Assembly: GCA_025062275.1 (NCBI GenBank)
Contig: JANXAP010000029.1
Span: 27,049-91,048, forward strand
Direction: 5' to 3'
DNA from: Dehalococcoidia bacterium
GTDB taxonomy: Bacteria; Chloroflexota; Dehalococcoidia; SM23-28-2; HRBIN24
DNA length: 64,000 bases
In this document: positions 1 through 9,140 of the stretch, piece after piece
How the letters are laid out: each line of letters begins with the position of its first letter
How positions within the stretch are numbered: the first letter of the stretch is position 1
The notes under the pieces: generated by a model
Database searches by the model: none
What the model saw: the letters and a program-made list of their open reading frames with translations, nothing else
Told to the model about the DNA's origin: nothing
Position numbers and translations under genes: made by a program

Positions 1-1125
1 GTGCCTATCGGCTGGCTGTGGGCCAGGGCTAATGTCAGGGGATTGAGGCTGGAGGTGCGCCGCGGTCCCGACCGCCTGCACGCCGGCGAACGGACCTTTT
101 CGGACTTCCGCCTTCAGAACCTGAACGGCTACCCCAAGCTGTGGCTGGAGATAGAGGAGCCCACCAACATGCCCGGGGTAGCCCCCAAGACGGTGACCTT
201 CCTCACGGCCAACGGGGTCCGCACCTGGCGACACGAGGTGCTGTGCCGGCGTCGGGGGCGCTACACCTTCGGGCCGATAGCAGTGAGCAGCGGCGACCCC
301 TTCGGGCTGTTTCGTCGACGCCACGTCTTCGGCCACAGATGGGAGGTGCTGGTCTTTCCGGCACCGGTGGAGCTGCCCTACTTCTGGCTGCCACCGGCCC
401 AGCTCTCGGGAGAAGGCGACCGCAGCCGTCCCACCCCCTACATCACCCCCACTGCCTCGGGGGTGCGGGAGTATTACCCCGGCGACGCTTTCAGCCGCAT
501 CCACTGGCTGACCACCGCCCGGCTCCGACGGCTGATGGTGAAGACGTTCGACTTCACGCCCACCAGCGACGTGTGGCTGGTGCTGGACCTGGAGGCGGCC
601 GTACATGCCGGCGAGGGCGACGAGAGCACGCAGGAGTACATGGTGACGGCGGCCTGCTCCCTGGCCCACCGCCTGCTGGGGCACGACCTGCGGGTGGGCT
701 TCCTGGCCCAGGGCGAGAAGCCCTATATCTTCCCGCCCTCCCGGGGCCCGCAGCAGTACGAGCGGATCATGGAGGCCCTGGCGGAGCTACAGGCCAACGG
801 CTACACGCCCCTGGGGCAGGTGCTGCTGTCCCACGAGCGTTCCTTTGGCCGCCATACCACCGTCATTGTCATTACTCCTTCGCCGGAGGAGGGTTGGGTG
901 GCAGCGGTGCAGGCCCTGGCCCAGAGAGGCGTGCAGGCGGCGGTGGTGTTGCTGGACGCAGGCACCTTCGGCGGCCGGGAGGCGTCCCTCCTGTCCTTCA
1001 GTGCCCTGGCGGCCCACGACATCCTGACCTATCTGGTGCGGCGCGGCGACGACCTGTCCCTGGCCCTGGGGCCTTCGGGGGCCAGTTCGGCCTACTGGCT
1101 GCACCGCACAGGAAGCGAGAGGTGA
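1..1125 (+). CDS. DUF58 domain protein, 5' end cut by the window
   Basis: This is a DUF58 family protein of the kind encoded beside MoxR ATPases and transglutaminase-like membrane proteins. The visible 374 residues start inside the protein: members of the family normally begin with two membrane helices, which are absent, so the true start lies upstream of base 1. The family signature is clear around residues 155-200, with a YYPGDAFSRIHW core followed by a VKTFDF strand and a VLDLE motif resembling a von Willebrand A beta strand. The stop lies four bases before the next start, so the two genes are probably cotranscribed. The molecular role of DUF58 is not firmly established; a link to cell-envelope assembly or chaperoning is inferred from context. 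Confidence 0.85.
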   Translation: MPIGWLWARANVRGLRLEVRRGPDRLHAGERTFSDFRLQNLNGYPKLWLEIEEPTNMPGVAPKTVTFLTANGVRTWRHEVLCRRRGRYTFGPIAVSSGDPFGLFRRRHVFGHRWEVLVFPAPVELPYFWLPPAQLSGEGDRSRPTPYITPTASGVREYYPGDAFSRIHWLTTARLRRLMVKTFDFTPTSDVWLVLDLEAAVHAGEGDESTQEYMVTAACSLAHRLLGHDLRVGFLAQGEKPYIFPPSRGPQQYERIMEALAELQANGYTPLGQVLLSHERSFGRHTTVIVITPSPEEGWVAAVQALAQRGVQAAVVLLDAGTFGGREASLLSFSALAAHDILTYLVRRGDDLSLALGPSGASSAYWLHRTGSER

Positions 1126-1129
1126 CGGG

Positions 1130-3667
1130 ATGACGACCGCCGCCCCCGCCCTGGCGCTGGAGCCCCTGCGCTGGCTGTGGCGTCGCCTGCCCAACTGGGA
1201 GGACTGGCTGACCCTGGGGCTTTCCTTCCTGGCCTTCCTGAGCGTGGCCTGGAGCATACAGCACGCCCGCTGGTCCGACGTCATGCCCAACCTGGTGCTG
1301 TTGGGGCTGGGCGGCCTGCTGGCGGGGATGCTGGTGGCCAAGCTACCCCTGAAAGGTGAGGCTGGGTTCTCGTTGGGCCTCATCCTCTGTCTTCTGTCCA
1401 CGTTCCTGCAGTCCCTGTTTCTGGTGAGGGGCGACGGGTTCTCGGACAAGGTGGACGCCCTGTATCTGCGGTTCCAGACCTTCTTCGACATCGCCATCGG
1501 TGGAGGCATCAGCAACGACGTGCTGCCTTTCGCCGTCCTGGTGGCTGGCCTGGCCTGGGCCGGGGCCTTCGTCTTCGGCTACTGTCTGTTCCGCTGGAGC
1601 CTGCCCTGGCCGGGGCTTCTGCTGGGAGGGATCACCCTCTTCATAAACTTTGTCGTCCTGAACCGGGGCGTCCTGGCGGCGTTTCTCTTGTACGCCATCA
1701 CCGGGCTTTTGCTGGTAGCGCGGGCCAACCTGGCCCGTCATCAGGCCCTGTGGCGGCAGGAGGGGGTTTCGTATCCCTCGCTCCTGGGGCTGAGCGTGCT
1801 GCACGTGAGCTTCTGGGCCGTCCTGGTGGTGCTGATGCTTGCCTGGACGGTCCCGGCCAATTACGGGCGGCCGCTGGGCACCCTGTGGGGCAAGGTGGCG
1901 GGACCATTCCAGGAGCTGGCCCAGGACTGGTCTCGCCTGGTGGGCCCTTTGCGGGGTGGGCAGCTGCTGTCCAGCGCCGACCTGGGCGATTTCCTGCCCT
2001 TGAGGGGGCGGTTCCCCCTGCCGCTCCGCGGCGACCTGGCCACGGTGCGTACCCTGCAGCGCCTGGAGCCCAGCGCCATCATCCTGCGCGCGGCTATATA
2101 TAACGACTACACATCGGGCGGCTGGCGTTCCGGCGGGGATGTAGAGATGGGCTGGCCCTTCCCGGAGCCCAGCAGCCCCCAGGCCGCTCAACAGCAGGTG
2201 CGCCGTACCCTCAACCTGGACCCCTTGGTGGTGCAGGTGACCATGGAGGCCTCCAGCCCCATCAGCTCCCTTCTGCTGGTGCCCGGCCGCCCCCTGCCTG
2301 TGGGAGTGGTCTCCGATTTCGACGTGCGGGCGCGGCTGCCGGAGGGAGCCGTCCTGAGGGTAGACCTGGGATCCGCCCCACCGGCCGGAAATCAGGAGCA
2401 GCAACAGGCGCGTCAGGCGGTGGACGCCGCTCTGCGCCAGCTGGGCGGGCCGGCACCCAGCGACGAAGCCCTGCGTCGGGCGCTGCTGGACCGGGGATGG
2501 GTGATGGTCCAGGCAGAAAGGGCGCAGGGGGGCAGGGTGCGCCGCGTCGACCTAGTTTCCATGGCCTCCTTCCTGGACAACGCCGTGCTGGCCCCCGGCG
2601 ACCGTCTCCAGCAAGGGCAGGCCTACTGGACGGCCGGCGTCTTGCCAGTGGCCACCGCTGACACGCTGGTGGCGGCCCCCACCACCTACCCGCAGTGGCT
2701 ACAGGACGTCTATCTATCGCTGCCGGATGACCTGCCGGAGCGCGTGCGACGCCTGGCCCAGCAGATAACGGCCAGCGCCCCTACCCCCTATGACAAGGTG
2801 CGGGCCATCGAGACCCTCCTCAGCACGTACCCGGTAGACCAGAGTCAGCCCGGCCCGCCCGCTGGCCGCGACCCGGTGGACTATTTCCTGTTCGAGTCCC
2901 GCCGCGGCTCGCCGGAGTATCACGCTTCGGCCATGGTTGTGCTGCTACGGGCAGCAGGGGTTCCCGCCAGACTGGTAGTGGGCGTCGTCCTGACCCCTAA
3001 CGACTTCGTGCCCGACCTGGGGGCCTACAGGGTCAGCGCACGGAACGCCTATGCCTGGCCGGAGGTCTACTTCCCGGGGGCGGGCTGGCTCCCCTTCAGC
3101 CCCGTCCCCCGGGGGCAGTTGCCCTTCAATTTCCCCTATCAGTACGGGCCCCAGTCGCCGCTTCTGCCCACCACGCCCATAGAGCCGGGCATCGATCCCT
3201 TCGGGCTGAGCGGCCTGCTCCCGCCGGAAGAGTTCCAGGCGCCCGAGGAGCCGCCTCCGCCGTCGGCGCAGGTGCAGACGGAGCGCGACTGGACCTGGCT
3301 GTGGGCGCTCCTGGGGTCGCTGGGCGGCCTGGCCTTGCTGGCAGGCACGTTGCGACTGGCCTGGGAACTGCCTCTGGGCAACCTCCCCTATCCTCTGCGA
3401 CTGTGGGAGAAGACAGTGCGACTGGCCAACCTGGCCGCCCTGGGCCCCCGCACCGGCGAGACCCCACGGGAGTTCGCCCAGAGGCTCTATCGACGCACGC
3501 GACTGCGGGACCTGCCGCTGATGGCCGAGGTCTACGGTCGCGCCCGCTACGGCGGGCCGCCTCCCTCCGACGAGGAGCGCCAGAAGCTCAGGGAGCTTTG
3601 GCCCCAACTACGCTGGTCGCTGCTACAAGAGGTTCTGCGGAGGCCATGGCGCCGCACGTGGGAGTGA
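1130..3667 (+). CDS. TgpA-like membrane protein with a degenerate transglutaminase domain
   Basis: An 845-residue membrane protein with the TgpA/DUF3488 layout: about six N-terminal membrane helices (residues 25-240), an extracytoplasmic region, a transglutaminase-fold domain at about 540-665, a proline-rich linker, one more helix near 720 and a cytoplasmic DUF4129-like tail. The fold is recognisable, but the expected Cys-His-Asp triad is missing. The Cys position (GxCE in relatives) is Pro595, the His position (DAHAW) is Tyr641 and the Asp position (VDPT) is Ser657. The enzyme is therefore probably inactive and may act as a binding or scaffold protein. It directly follows the DUF58 gene, the usual partner of this family. 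Confidence 0.85.
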   Translation: MTTAAPALALEPLRWLWRRLPNWEDWLTLGLSFLAFLSVAWSIQHARWSDVMPNLVLLGLGGLLAGMLVAKLPLKGEAGFSLGLILCLLSTFLQSLFLVRGDGFSDKVDALYLRFQTFFDIAIGGGISNDVLPFAVLVAGLAWAGAFVFGYCLFRWSLPWPGLLLGGITLFINFVVLNRGVLAAFLLYAITGLLLVARANLARHQALWRQEGVSYPSLLGLSVLHVSFWAVLVVLMLAWTVPANYGRPLGTLWGKVAGPFQELAQDWSRLVGPLRGGQLLSSADLGDFLPLRGRFPLPLRGDLATVRTLQRLEPSAIILRAAIYNDYTSGGWRSGGDVEMGWPFPEPSSPQAAQQQVRRTLNLDPLVVQVTMEASSPISSLLLVPGRPLPVGVVSDFDVRARLPEGAVLRVDLGSAPPAGNQEQQQARQAVDAALRQLGGPAPSDEALRRALLDRGWVMVQAERAQGGRVRRVDLVSMASFLDNAVLAPGDRLQQGQAYWTAGVLPVATADTLVAAPTTYPQWLQDVYLSLPDDLPERVRRLAQQITASAPTPYDKVRAIETLLSTYPVDQSQPGPPAGRDPVDYFLFESRRGSPEYHASAMVVLLRAAGVPARLVVGVVLTPNDFVPDLGAYRVSARNAYAWPEVYFPGAGWLPFSPVPRGQLPFNFPYQYGPQSPLLPTTPIEPGIDPFGLSGLLPPEEFQAPEEPPPPSAQVQTERDWTWLWALLGSLGGLALLAGTLRLAWELPLGNLPYPLRLWEKTVRLANLAALGPRTGETPREFAQRLYRRTRLRDLPLMAEVYGRARYGGPPPSDEERQKLRELWPQLRWSLLQEVLRRPWRRTWE

Positions 3668-3669
3668 AG

Positions 3670-4233
3670 ATGGAGCGCAACACGAGAAGGCATACAGCGC
3701 AAGAAGCCCTCTCCTACACCCTCGTGGACACGGCTCTGGGGTGGATCGGACTGGTCTTCTCACCACGAGGCCTGCGGGCCGTGACGCTGCCGAGGGCATC
3801 GCGACACGAGGCGGAGGCGGAGGTGAAGGCCCTGGGGGCGCACCGCCCCGCCAGCACACCGCTGGCGGAGGAGGCAGCCCGACGCCTCCAGGACTACGCC
3901 CGTGGCCTGCCCGTGTCCTTCGACGATTTGCCCCTGGACTGGAATGGCCTGCCTCCCTTCCAGCGAGCTGTCCTGCAGGCGCTGGCACGTCTGCCCCGAG
4001 GCCGGGTGATCACCTACGGCGAGCTAGCACGCCTGGTAGGCAGGCCCCGGGCAGCGCGAGCGGTGGGACGGGCGATGGCCACCAACCCCCTTCCCATCGT
4101 GGTGCCGTGCCACAGGGTGATAGGCGCCGACGGCTCCCTCACCGGCTACGGCGGCGGCCTGGAGATGAAGGCCCGTCTGCTGCAGTTAGAAGGCTGTGTC
4201 GCAGTGGGTGGCCGGCGCGGCCTCAGGCGGTAG
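3670..4233 (+). CDS. ogt: methylated-DNA--protein-cysteine S-methyltransferase
   Basis: This 187-residue protein repairs O6-alkylguanine by moving the alkyl group irreversibly to its own cysteine. The active-site PCHRV motif is present with Cys147, and the helix-turn-helix region (RVITYGELARLVG) precedes it. The ATG at 3670 is preferred because a GGAG lies seven bases before it and it starts two bases after the upstream stop; an ATG at 3646 is possible but overlaps the previous gene. The 3' end overlaps the end of dnaE on the opposite strand by 11 bases. Confidence 0.92.
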   Translation: MERNTRRHTAQEALSYTLVDTALGWIGLVFSPRGLRAVTLPRASRHEAEAEVKALGAHRPASTPLAEEAARRLQDYARGLPVSFDDLPLDWNGLPPFQRAVLQALARLPRGRVITYGELARLVGRPRAARAVGRAMATNPLPIVVPCHRVIGADGSLTGYGGGLEMKARLLQLEGCVAVGGRRGLRR

Positions 4234-7200
4234 CCCGCAGCGCCTCTACCCTGCCCCACGCCCCCACCGCCGACCGCAATCGCGATAGCAGCTCGGGGCA
4301 GACCCGAGCCCGCGGCAAGGCCAGGTCTATCTCCTCCCCGTCTTGCTGGCGGATGGACAGGGTCACGGCGTCCTCGCCCGGAAAGTCGCGCAGGAGCATG
4401 ATGACCTGACGCAACCGCTCCTGGTCGGCCTGGGTATCGTCCGTCTCCTGCAACAGGATGCGGAGGGTCGTGCCTGGCCGCGACAGGGGCCGCCGTTTGG
4501 GCTGGGCGGCGGGCGGAGGGTCGTCGGCCGGCGAAGGAGTGGGAGCGACGGCCGCCCTCTGGGGGGTGAGGCCCAGCTCGGCAGGATCAAACTCACCCTC
4601 TCGCCACAGGGCGGCCCTCTGGACGCTGAGCTGGAGCCTCTCCTCGCCCCGCTCGCGAGCGCGAACCTTGGCCACAACGATGTTGCCGTGCTTCCACAGG
4701 TTCTTCGTCTGGTCGTAGACGTCGGGCCAGACGGTCACCTCGGCCGAGCCGGACATGTCCTCCAGCTCCACCGCGCAGAAGGCGCGCCCGTCCCTGGTGA
4801 CCAGGGTGCGCGTGTGGGCCACGAAGCCGGCCAGCACCAGCTCGCGGCCGGCCATGTCAGGCGTCAGGTGGGCCAGCGGACAGGAGAGGTAAGGCGCCAG
4901 CTCCTGGGCGGCGCGGCTGAAGGGGTGCTCGGAAACGTAGATGCCCAGCAGCTCCTTCTCCCAGGCCAGCTTGCGTGCCTGGGGCACGGGCACCTCCTCC
5001 AGGGGCAGGTCCTCCAGGCCTGCCTGCTGGGCGCCCATCAGGTCGAACAGGCTGGCCTGACCGGCTTCCCGCACCTTCTGGGCTCGCTGGGCGAGCGCCA
5101 CCAGTCGGTCAAGGTTGGCCAGAACGGTGCCGCGGCTACGGCCCAGGGAGTCGAAAGCGCCAGCCTTGGCCATGCTCTCCAGTGCCCGCTTGTTGAGGGC
5201 GGCGACAGGGACGCGGCGGAAGAAGTCCTCCAGGCTCTGGAAAGGGCCGCCCGCCTGTCGCGTCGCCACGATCTCCTCCGCCACCCCTTCGCCTACGTTC
5301 TTGATGTTGGCCAGACCGAAACGGATGGCCCAGCGGCCGTCGTGCTCCTCCAGGCTGAAGTTGACACTGCTGCGGTTGACGTCCGGCGGCAGGACGCTGA
5401 TGCCCAGGCGCACGCATTCAGCGTAGGCCTCGGCCACGCGCTGGGTGGGGTCGGGGCGGCGCTGGGCCATCTGCAGCACAGCTGTCATGTACTCCTCGGG
5501 GTAGTTGGCCTTGAGATAGGCGGTGTAATAGGCGATGCGTGCGTAGGAGACTGCGTGGGCCTTGTTGAAGGCGTAGCCGGCGAAAGGCTCGATCAGGTCG
5601 AAGATGGTCCTCGCCGTCTCGCGCGAGTAGCCCCGGGCCACTGCCCCCTGGATGAACCGCTCCCGTTCCGCTTCCATCAGGGAGCGGATCTTCTTGCCCA
5701 TCGCCTTGCGCATCAAATCGGCCTCGCCCAGGCTGTAGCCGGCGAACTTCTGGGCGATGAGCAGCACCTGGTCCTGGTAGACGATGACGCCATAGGTCTC
5801 GTCCAGGATCTCGGCCAGGTCGGGATGCGGGTAGCGAATGGGCTCCAGGCCATGCTTGGCGCGGATGTAGGTCGGGATGTGCTGCATGGGGCCTGGGCGG
5901 TACAGGGCGACCATGGCGGCCAAGTCGCGAATGGACGTGGGCTTCAGCTCCTGGATGTAGCGCCGCATGCCCGCCGACTCCAACTGGAAGACGCCGAAGG
6001 TCTCTCCCCGCGACAGCATCTCGTAAGTCCTGGCATCGCCGTCGGGCAGGCTGTCCAGGTCTATCTCGATGCCTCGGGTCTGGCGGATCAGGTCCAGGGC
6101 GATGCGCAGGATGGTGAGGTTGGCCAGCCCCAGGAAGTCCATCTTCAGCAGGCCCAGCTCGGCCACGTCCTCCATGGCGTACTGGGTGGTGGGCAGGGCA
6201 TCGCTCTGGTCGCGGGCCGAGGGCGGCCGCTGCAGGGGCAGATAGTTGGTGAGGGGCTCGGGGGCGATGACGATGCCTGCGGCGTGGGTGGACGCATGGC
6301 GGGCCACCCCTTCCAGGGCGCGGGCGGTGTCCACCAGCCGCCTGACTTGGGGGTCGTCCTCGTATGCCTGGCGAAGCTGAGGGCTCTCCTCCAGCGCTCG
6401 GTCGATGGTCATGGGGCCGAAGGAAGGCGGAAGGGTAGGCACCATGCGCACTACCCTGTCCACATCGGCGTAGCTCCAGCCCAGGGCGCGCCCGACGTCC
6501 CTCAAGGAGGCCTTGGCGCCCAGGGTGCCGAAGGTGATGATCTGGGCCACCCGGTCGGCCCCGTACTTCTGGGCGGCGTAGCGGATCATCTCGTCGCGAC
6601 GGTCCTCGGCAAAGTCCAGGTCGACGTCGGGCATCTCCCGGCGCTGGTCGTGGATGAACCGCTCGAAAACCAGGCGGTGTTCGATGGGGTCGATGTCCGT
6701 AACCCCCAGGCAGTAGAGGACGACCGAGGCCGCGGCAGAGCCTCTGACGCCCATGAAGATGCCTCGCTCGCGGGCGTAGCGGGCGATGTCGTAGACCACC
6801 AGGATATAGTTGGTGAAGCCGGTGCGGCGGATGACGTCCAGCTCGTATTCCAGGCGCCGACGGGCAGCCTGTTTGTCGCGACCATAGCGCTGCTCCAGCC
6901 CCTGGTAGCACAGACGGGCCAGGTGTTCTTCGGCGGTGATACCCGGAGGAACATCGGCCGGGGGGATGTGCAGCTGGCCGAACTCCAGCTCCAGGTCGCA
7001 CAGCTCGGCGATGCGCCAGGTGTTATCGATGGCTTCGGGCAGGTCGGGGAACAGCTGGCGCATCTCCTCTTCAGACTTCACGTAGTAGGACGAGGGGTCG
7101 CCGCCCATACGCATACGACCCTCCTCGTCCAGCGTGCTGCCGGTGCTGATGCACAGGCGCACGTCTTGCAGCGTCCAGTCCTCCTGCCTGATGTAATGGG

Positions 7201-7807
7201 CGTCGTTGGTGGCCACCGTGGGGATGTCCAGCTCGCGGGCCAGGCGGAGGAGGCGTCGGTTCAGCTCCTCCTCCTCGTCGATACCGTGGCGCTGCAGCTC
7301 GATGTAGAAATGACCGTCGAAAAGCTCGCGGAAGTAGCGGGCCATTGCCACCGCCTCTTCATAGCGGTCGGCCATCAACAGGCGCGGCAAAGGCCCCGAC
7401 TGGCAGCCGGAGAGGCATATGAGGCCACGGTGATGCTGCTCCAGCAGCTCCCTGTCCATGCGTGGCCTGTAGAAGAACCCCTCCAGGTGGGCTCGGGTCA
7501 CCAGCTGGATGAGGTTGCGATAGCCCTCGCGGTTCCGGGCCAGCAGTGTCAGGTGATAGGGCTGTTTGTCGGCGGGGTCGCGCGAATGACGGGAGCCCTG
7601 GGCCAGATAGCCCTCGACGCCGATGATGGGCTTGATGCCGCGGGCCTTGGCCTCCTTGTAGAACTGGATGGCGCCGTAAAGGACGCCGTGGTCGGTGAGG
7701 GCCACTGCCTCCTGCCCCAGCTCCCGCACCCTTTCCATGAGGGCCGGGATCTTGCAAAGGCCGTCCAGCAGGGAGAACTCGGTGTGAAGGTGAAGGTGAA
7801 CAAACAT
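4223..7807 (-). CDS. dnaE: DNA polymerase III subunit alpha
   Basis: This is the catalytic subunit of the replicative polymerase, 1194 residues, full length for the DnaE1 type. An N-terminal PHP domain opens with HLHTEFSLLDG. The polymerase core carries the PDVDLDF catalytic aspartates near residue 395, after an RGSAAAS segment that replaces the common GRGSAAGS. The fingers region includes LYRPGPM and GVIVYQDQV. A helix-hairpin-helix segment and an OB-fold region (near residue 980-1070) complete the usual order. It is transcribed alone, convergent with ogt. A very long open frame on the opposite strand is only a coding shadow. Confidence 0.97.
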   Translation of the reverse strand: MFVHLHLHTEFSLLDGLCKIPALMERVRELGQEAVALTDHGVLYGAIQFYKEAKARGIKPIIGVEGYLAQGSRHSRDPADKQPYHLTLLARNREGYRNLIQLVTRAHLEGFFYRPRMDRELLEQHHRGLICLSGCQSGPLPRLLMADRYEEAVAMARYFRELFDGHFYIELQRHGIDEEEELNRRLLRLARELDIPTVATNDAHYIRQEDWTLQDVRLCISTGSTLDEEGRMRMGGDPSSYYVKSEEEMRQLFPDLPEAIDNTWRIAELCDLELEFGQLHIPPADVPPGITAEEHLARLCYQGLEQRYGRDKQAARRRLEYELDVIRRTGFTNYILVVYDIARYARERGIFMGVRGSAAASVVLYCLGVTDIDPIEHRLVFERFIHDQRREMPDVDLDFAEDRRDEMIRYAAQKYGADRVAQIITFGTLGAKASLRDVGRALGWSYADVDRVVRMVPTLPPSFGPMTIDRALEESPQLRQAYEDDPQVRRLVDTARALEGVARHASTHAAGIVIAPEPLTNYLPLQRPPSARDQSDALPTTQYAMEDVAELGLLKMDFLGLANLTILRIALDLIRQTRGIEIDLDSLPDGDARTYEMLSRGETFGVFQLESAGMRRYIQELKPTSIRDLAAMVALYRPGPMQHIPTYIRAKHGLEPIRYPHPDLAEILDETYGVIVYQDQVLLIAQKFAGYSLGEADLMRKAMGKKIRSLMEAERERFIQGAVARGYSRETARTIFDLIEPFAGYAFNKAHAVSYARIAYYTAYLKANYPEEYMTAVLQMAQRRPDPTQRVAEAYAECVRLGISVLPPDVNRSSVNFSLEEHDGRWAIRFGLANIKNVGEGVAEEIVATRQAGGPFQSLEDFFRRVPVAALNKRALESMAKAGAFDSLGRSRGTVLANLDRLVALAQRAQKVREAGQASLFDLMGAQQAGLEDLPLEEVPVPQARKLAWEKELLGIYVSEHPFSRAAQELAPYLSCPLAHLTPDMAGRELVLAGFVAHTRTLVTRDGRAFCAVELEDMSGSAEVTVWPDVYDQTKNLWKHGNIVVAKVRARERGEERLQLSVQRAALWREGEFDPAELGLTPQRAAVAPTPSPADDPPPAAQPKRRPLSRPGTTLRILLQETDDTQADQERLRQVIMLLRDFPGEDAVTLSIRQQDGEEIDLALPRARVCPELLSRLRSAVGAWGRVEALRATA

Positions 7808-7879
7808 ATTCGCCTAAACCGGCCAGGACAGCAACATTATGCCGCCGACGCCCGGTCCTGGCAAGGCCCGGAGGCCCCT

Positions 7880-8359
7880 TCAGAAGGAACCCTGAGGGCT
7901 GTGGCCCCCATCCCTGGGCAGCACCTGGGCGAGACCCAGCGAGGCCAGGATCCCCGGCGCAGCCTCCTCGGCCCGCCACAGGGCGGCGATGAGTGACCGG
8001 TCCAGCTCCACCGCACGACGGGCGAGGTCGGCTGCCCGCTGCGAGTGCTCCAGACTGGTCTGGTAATCGCCACAGCCATAGGCGCGCACCTGGGCTGCCA
8101 GGGCAGCGTCGGCCTCCAGGGCGCATTCGATGGCTGCCAGCAGCAGGCGATGGGCCTCCTCCAGGCCTGCCGGCGGAGACGTCGATTCCAGCGCTCGCCG
8201 CAGGGGCTCCAGGGCCTCCCGGCGGCTGGAGGCGAGGAACTCCTCCAGCGACTGGTCGGGGCGTCGTTGCAGGACCGGAGGCCCCTCATCGGCCATGCCG
8301 CCGTGCAGGACGGCGTAGGCCCGACGGAAAAGCTCGCCGTAGGCGGCGGGGTCGCTCAC
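7880..8359 (-). CDS. hypothetical helical protein
   Basis: This 159-residue protein is not recognised. It is predicted to be almost entirely alpha-helical, rich in Ala, Leu, Glu and Arg, without a signal peptide or membrane segment, and ends in an irregular Gly/Ser tail. It contains one segment (ALEADAALAAQV then SLEHSQRAADLARRAVEL) that resembles a helical-hairpin packing pattern of the TPR kind, but no repeat is clear. It lies about 70 bases upstream of dnaE on the same strand, so it could share a transcript. Regular codon use suggests a real gene. Confidence 0.6.
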   Translation of the reverse strand: MSDPAAYGELFRRAYAVLHGGMADEGPPVLQRRPDQSLEEFLASSRREALEPLRRALESTSPPAGLEEAHRLLLAAIECALEADAALAAQVRAYGCGDYQTSLEHSQRAADLARRAVELDRSLIAALWRAEEAAPGILASLGLAQVLPRDGGHSPQGSF

Positions 8360-8392
8360 AGGGCCATTCTAGCCCGCCCCGGCCGCGCCAGC

Positions 8393-8977
8393 CTAGGCCG
8401 TGGGGGTGGGCCGTGGGCCCGTCTCCAGGGCGAAGGGCGGGTAGGGCTCCACCAGCGAGCCGAGATAGACGAACAGACGCGCCTGCCAGGCCAGCACGCC
8501 CCGGAAGAAGCTGGCTATGCCCTCCGAGAAGTTGCCCTGGGTCAGCACCTGGATGGCCGCCACCAGCCACATAACATAGGCCACGAAGTAGAGGATGCCC
8601 AGCACCAAGGCGCTGGGAATGGCCAGGAAGAAGCGCAGCAACGCCGACCCCGCGCTGGGGTTGCCGCCCGGTTGCACCTCCAGGGTGACTACCTCTTCGG
8701 GCCGCTCGAGGGGTAGCTTGTCGGTGAACATGAACAGATAGGCGTAGAAGGCCATGGCCATGCGTATCCAGCCGGTGAGCTTGGGGGTGTCCTCCTGCAG
8801 GAAGCCCTGGGCGCCCTTCTGCGAGATCCAGACGGCGGCCACTATCGGCAGCACGTAGTAGAGGAGCCCCGGCACCCACCCCAGGAACCAGAAGGCCACC
8901 ACCCGGATGAACACGTGCTTCCGGTCGAACTCCTTCTACAGGGGCACGTCGAAGGTCACGGGATAGCTTCCGTTTAT
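8393..8977 (-). pseudogene. DUF4389 membrane protein with damaged 5' end
   Basis: A DUF4389-type protein with three or four membrane segments. The uninterrupted frame covers 8393-8914 (173 residues from a GTG). Homology continues upstream: codons at 8969-8939 read GSYPVTFDVPL, the usual N-terminus of the family, and are then broken by an amber codon at 8936-8938. A strong AGGAGGAGG lies before position 8977, but the codon at start spacing is ATA, not ATG. No good ribosome site serves the GTG at 8914. The body is otherwise intact, with FLQEDTPK, a cytoplasmic loop and QARLFVYLGSLVEPYPPFAL near the C-terminus. Either this is a recent pseudogene or the sequence has two errors. Confidence 0.65.
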
Positions 8978-9140
8978 GTCACACCCTCCTCCTGCCCGTC
9001 GAGATTAAGGAAATGCTAACGGTTCCTGGTCAGTTTGTCCACCGCTCGGGGACCTTGCCCCCTGTAATACAGGCGATTGGCGAGTTTGGGAAGGTAGGCG
9101 TCAGGGCATCGTCGTGCTGATGTGCTGATGCGGCTGGTTT

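Noticed and set aside
4343..7996. A 1217-codon open frame on the plus strand opposite dnaE.
   Set aside because: It is a shadow of the dnaE coding strand in high-G+C DNA: the sequence lacks any domain and has biased, repetitive composition.
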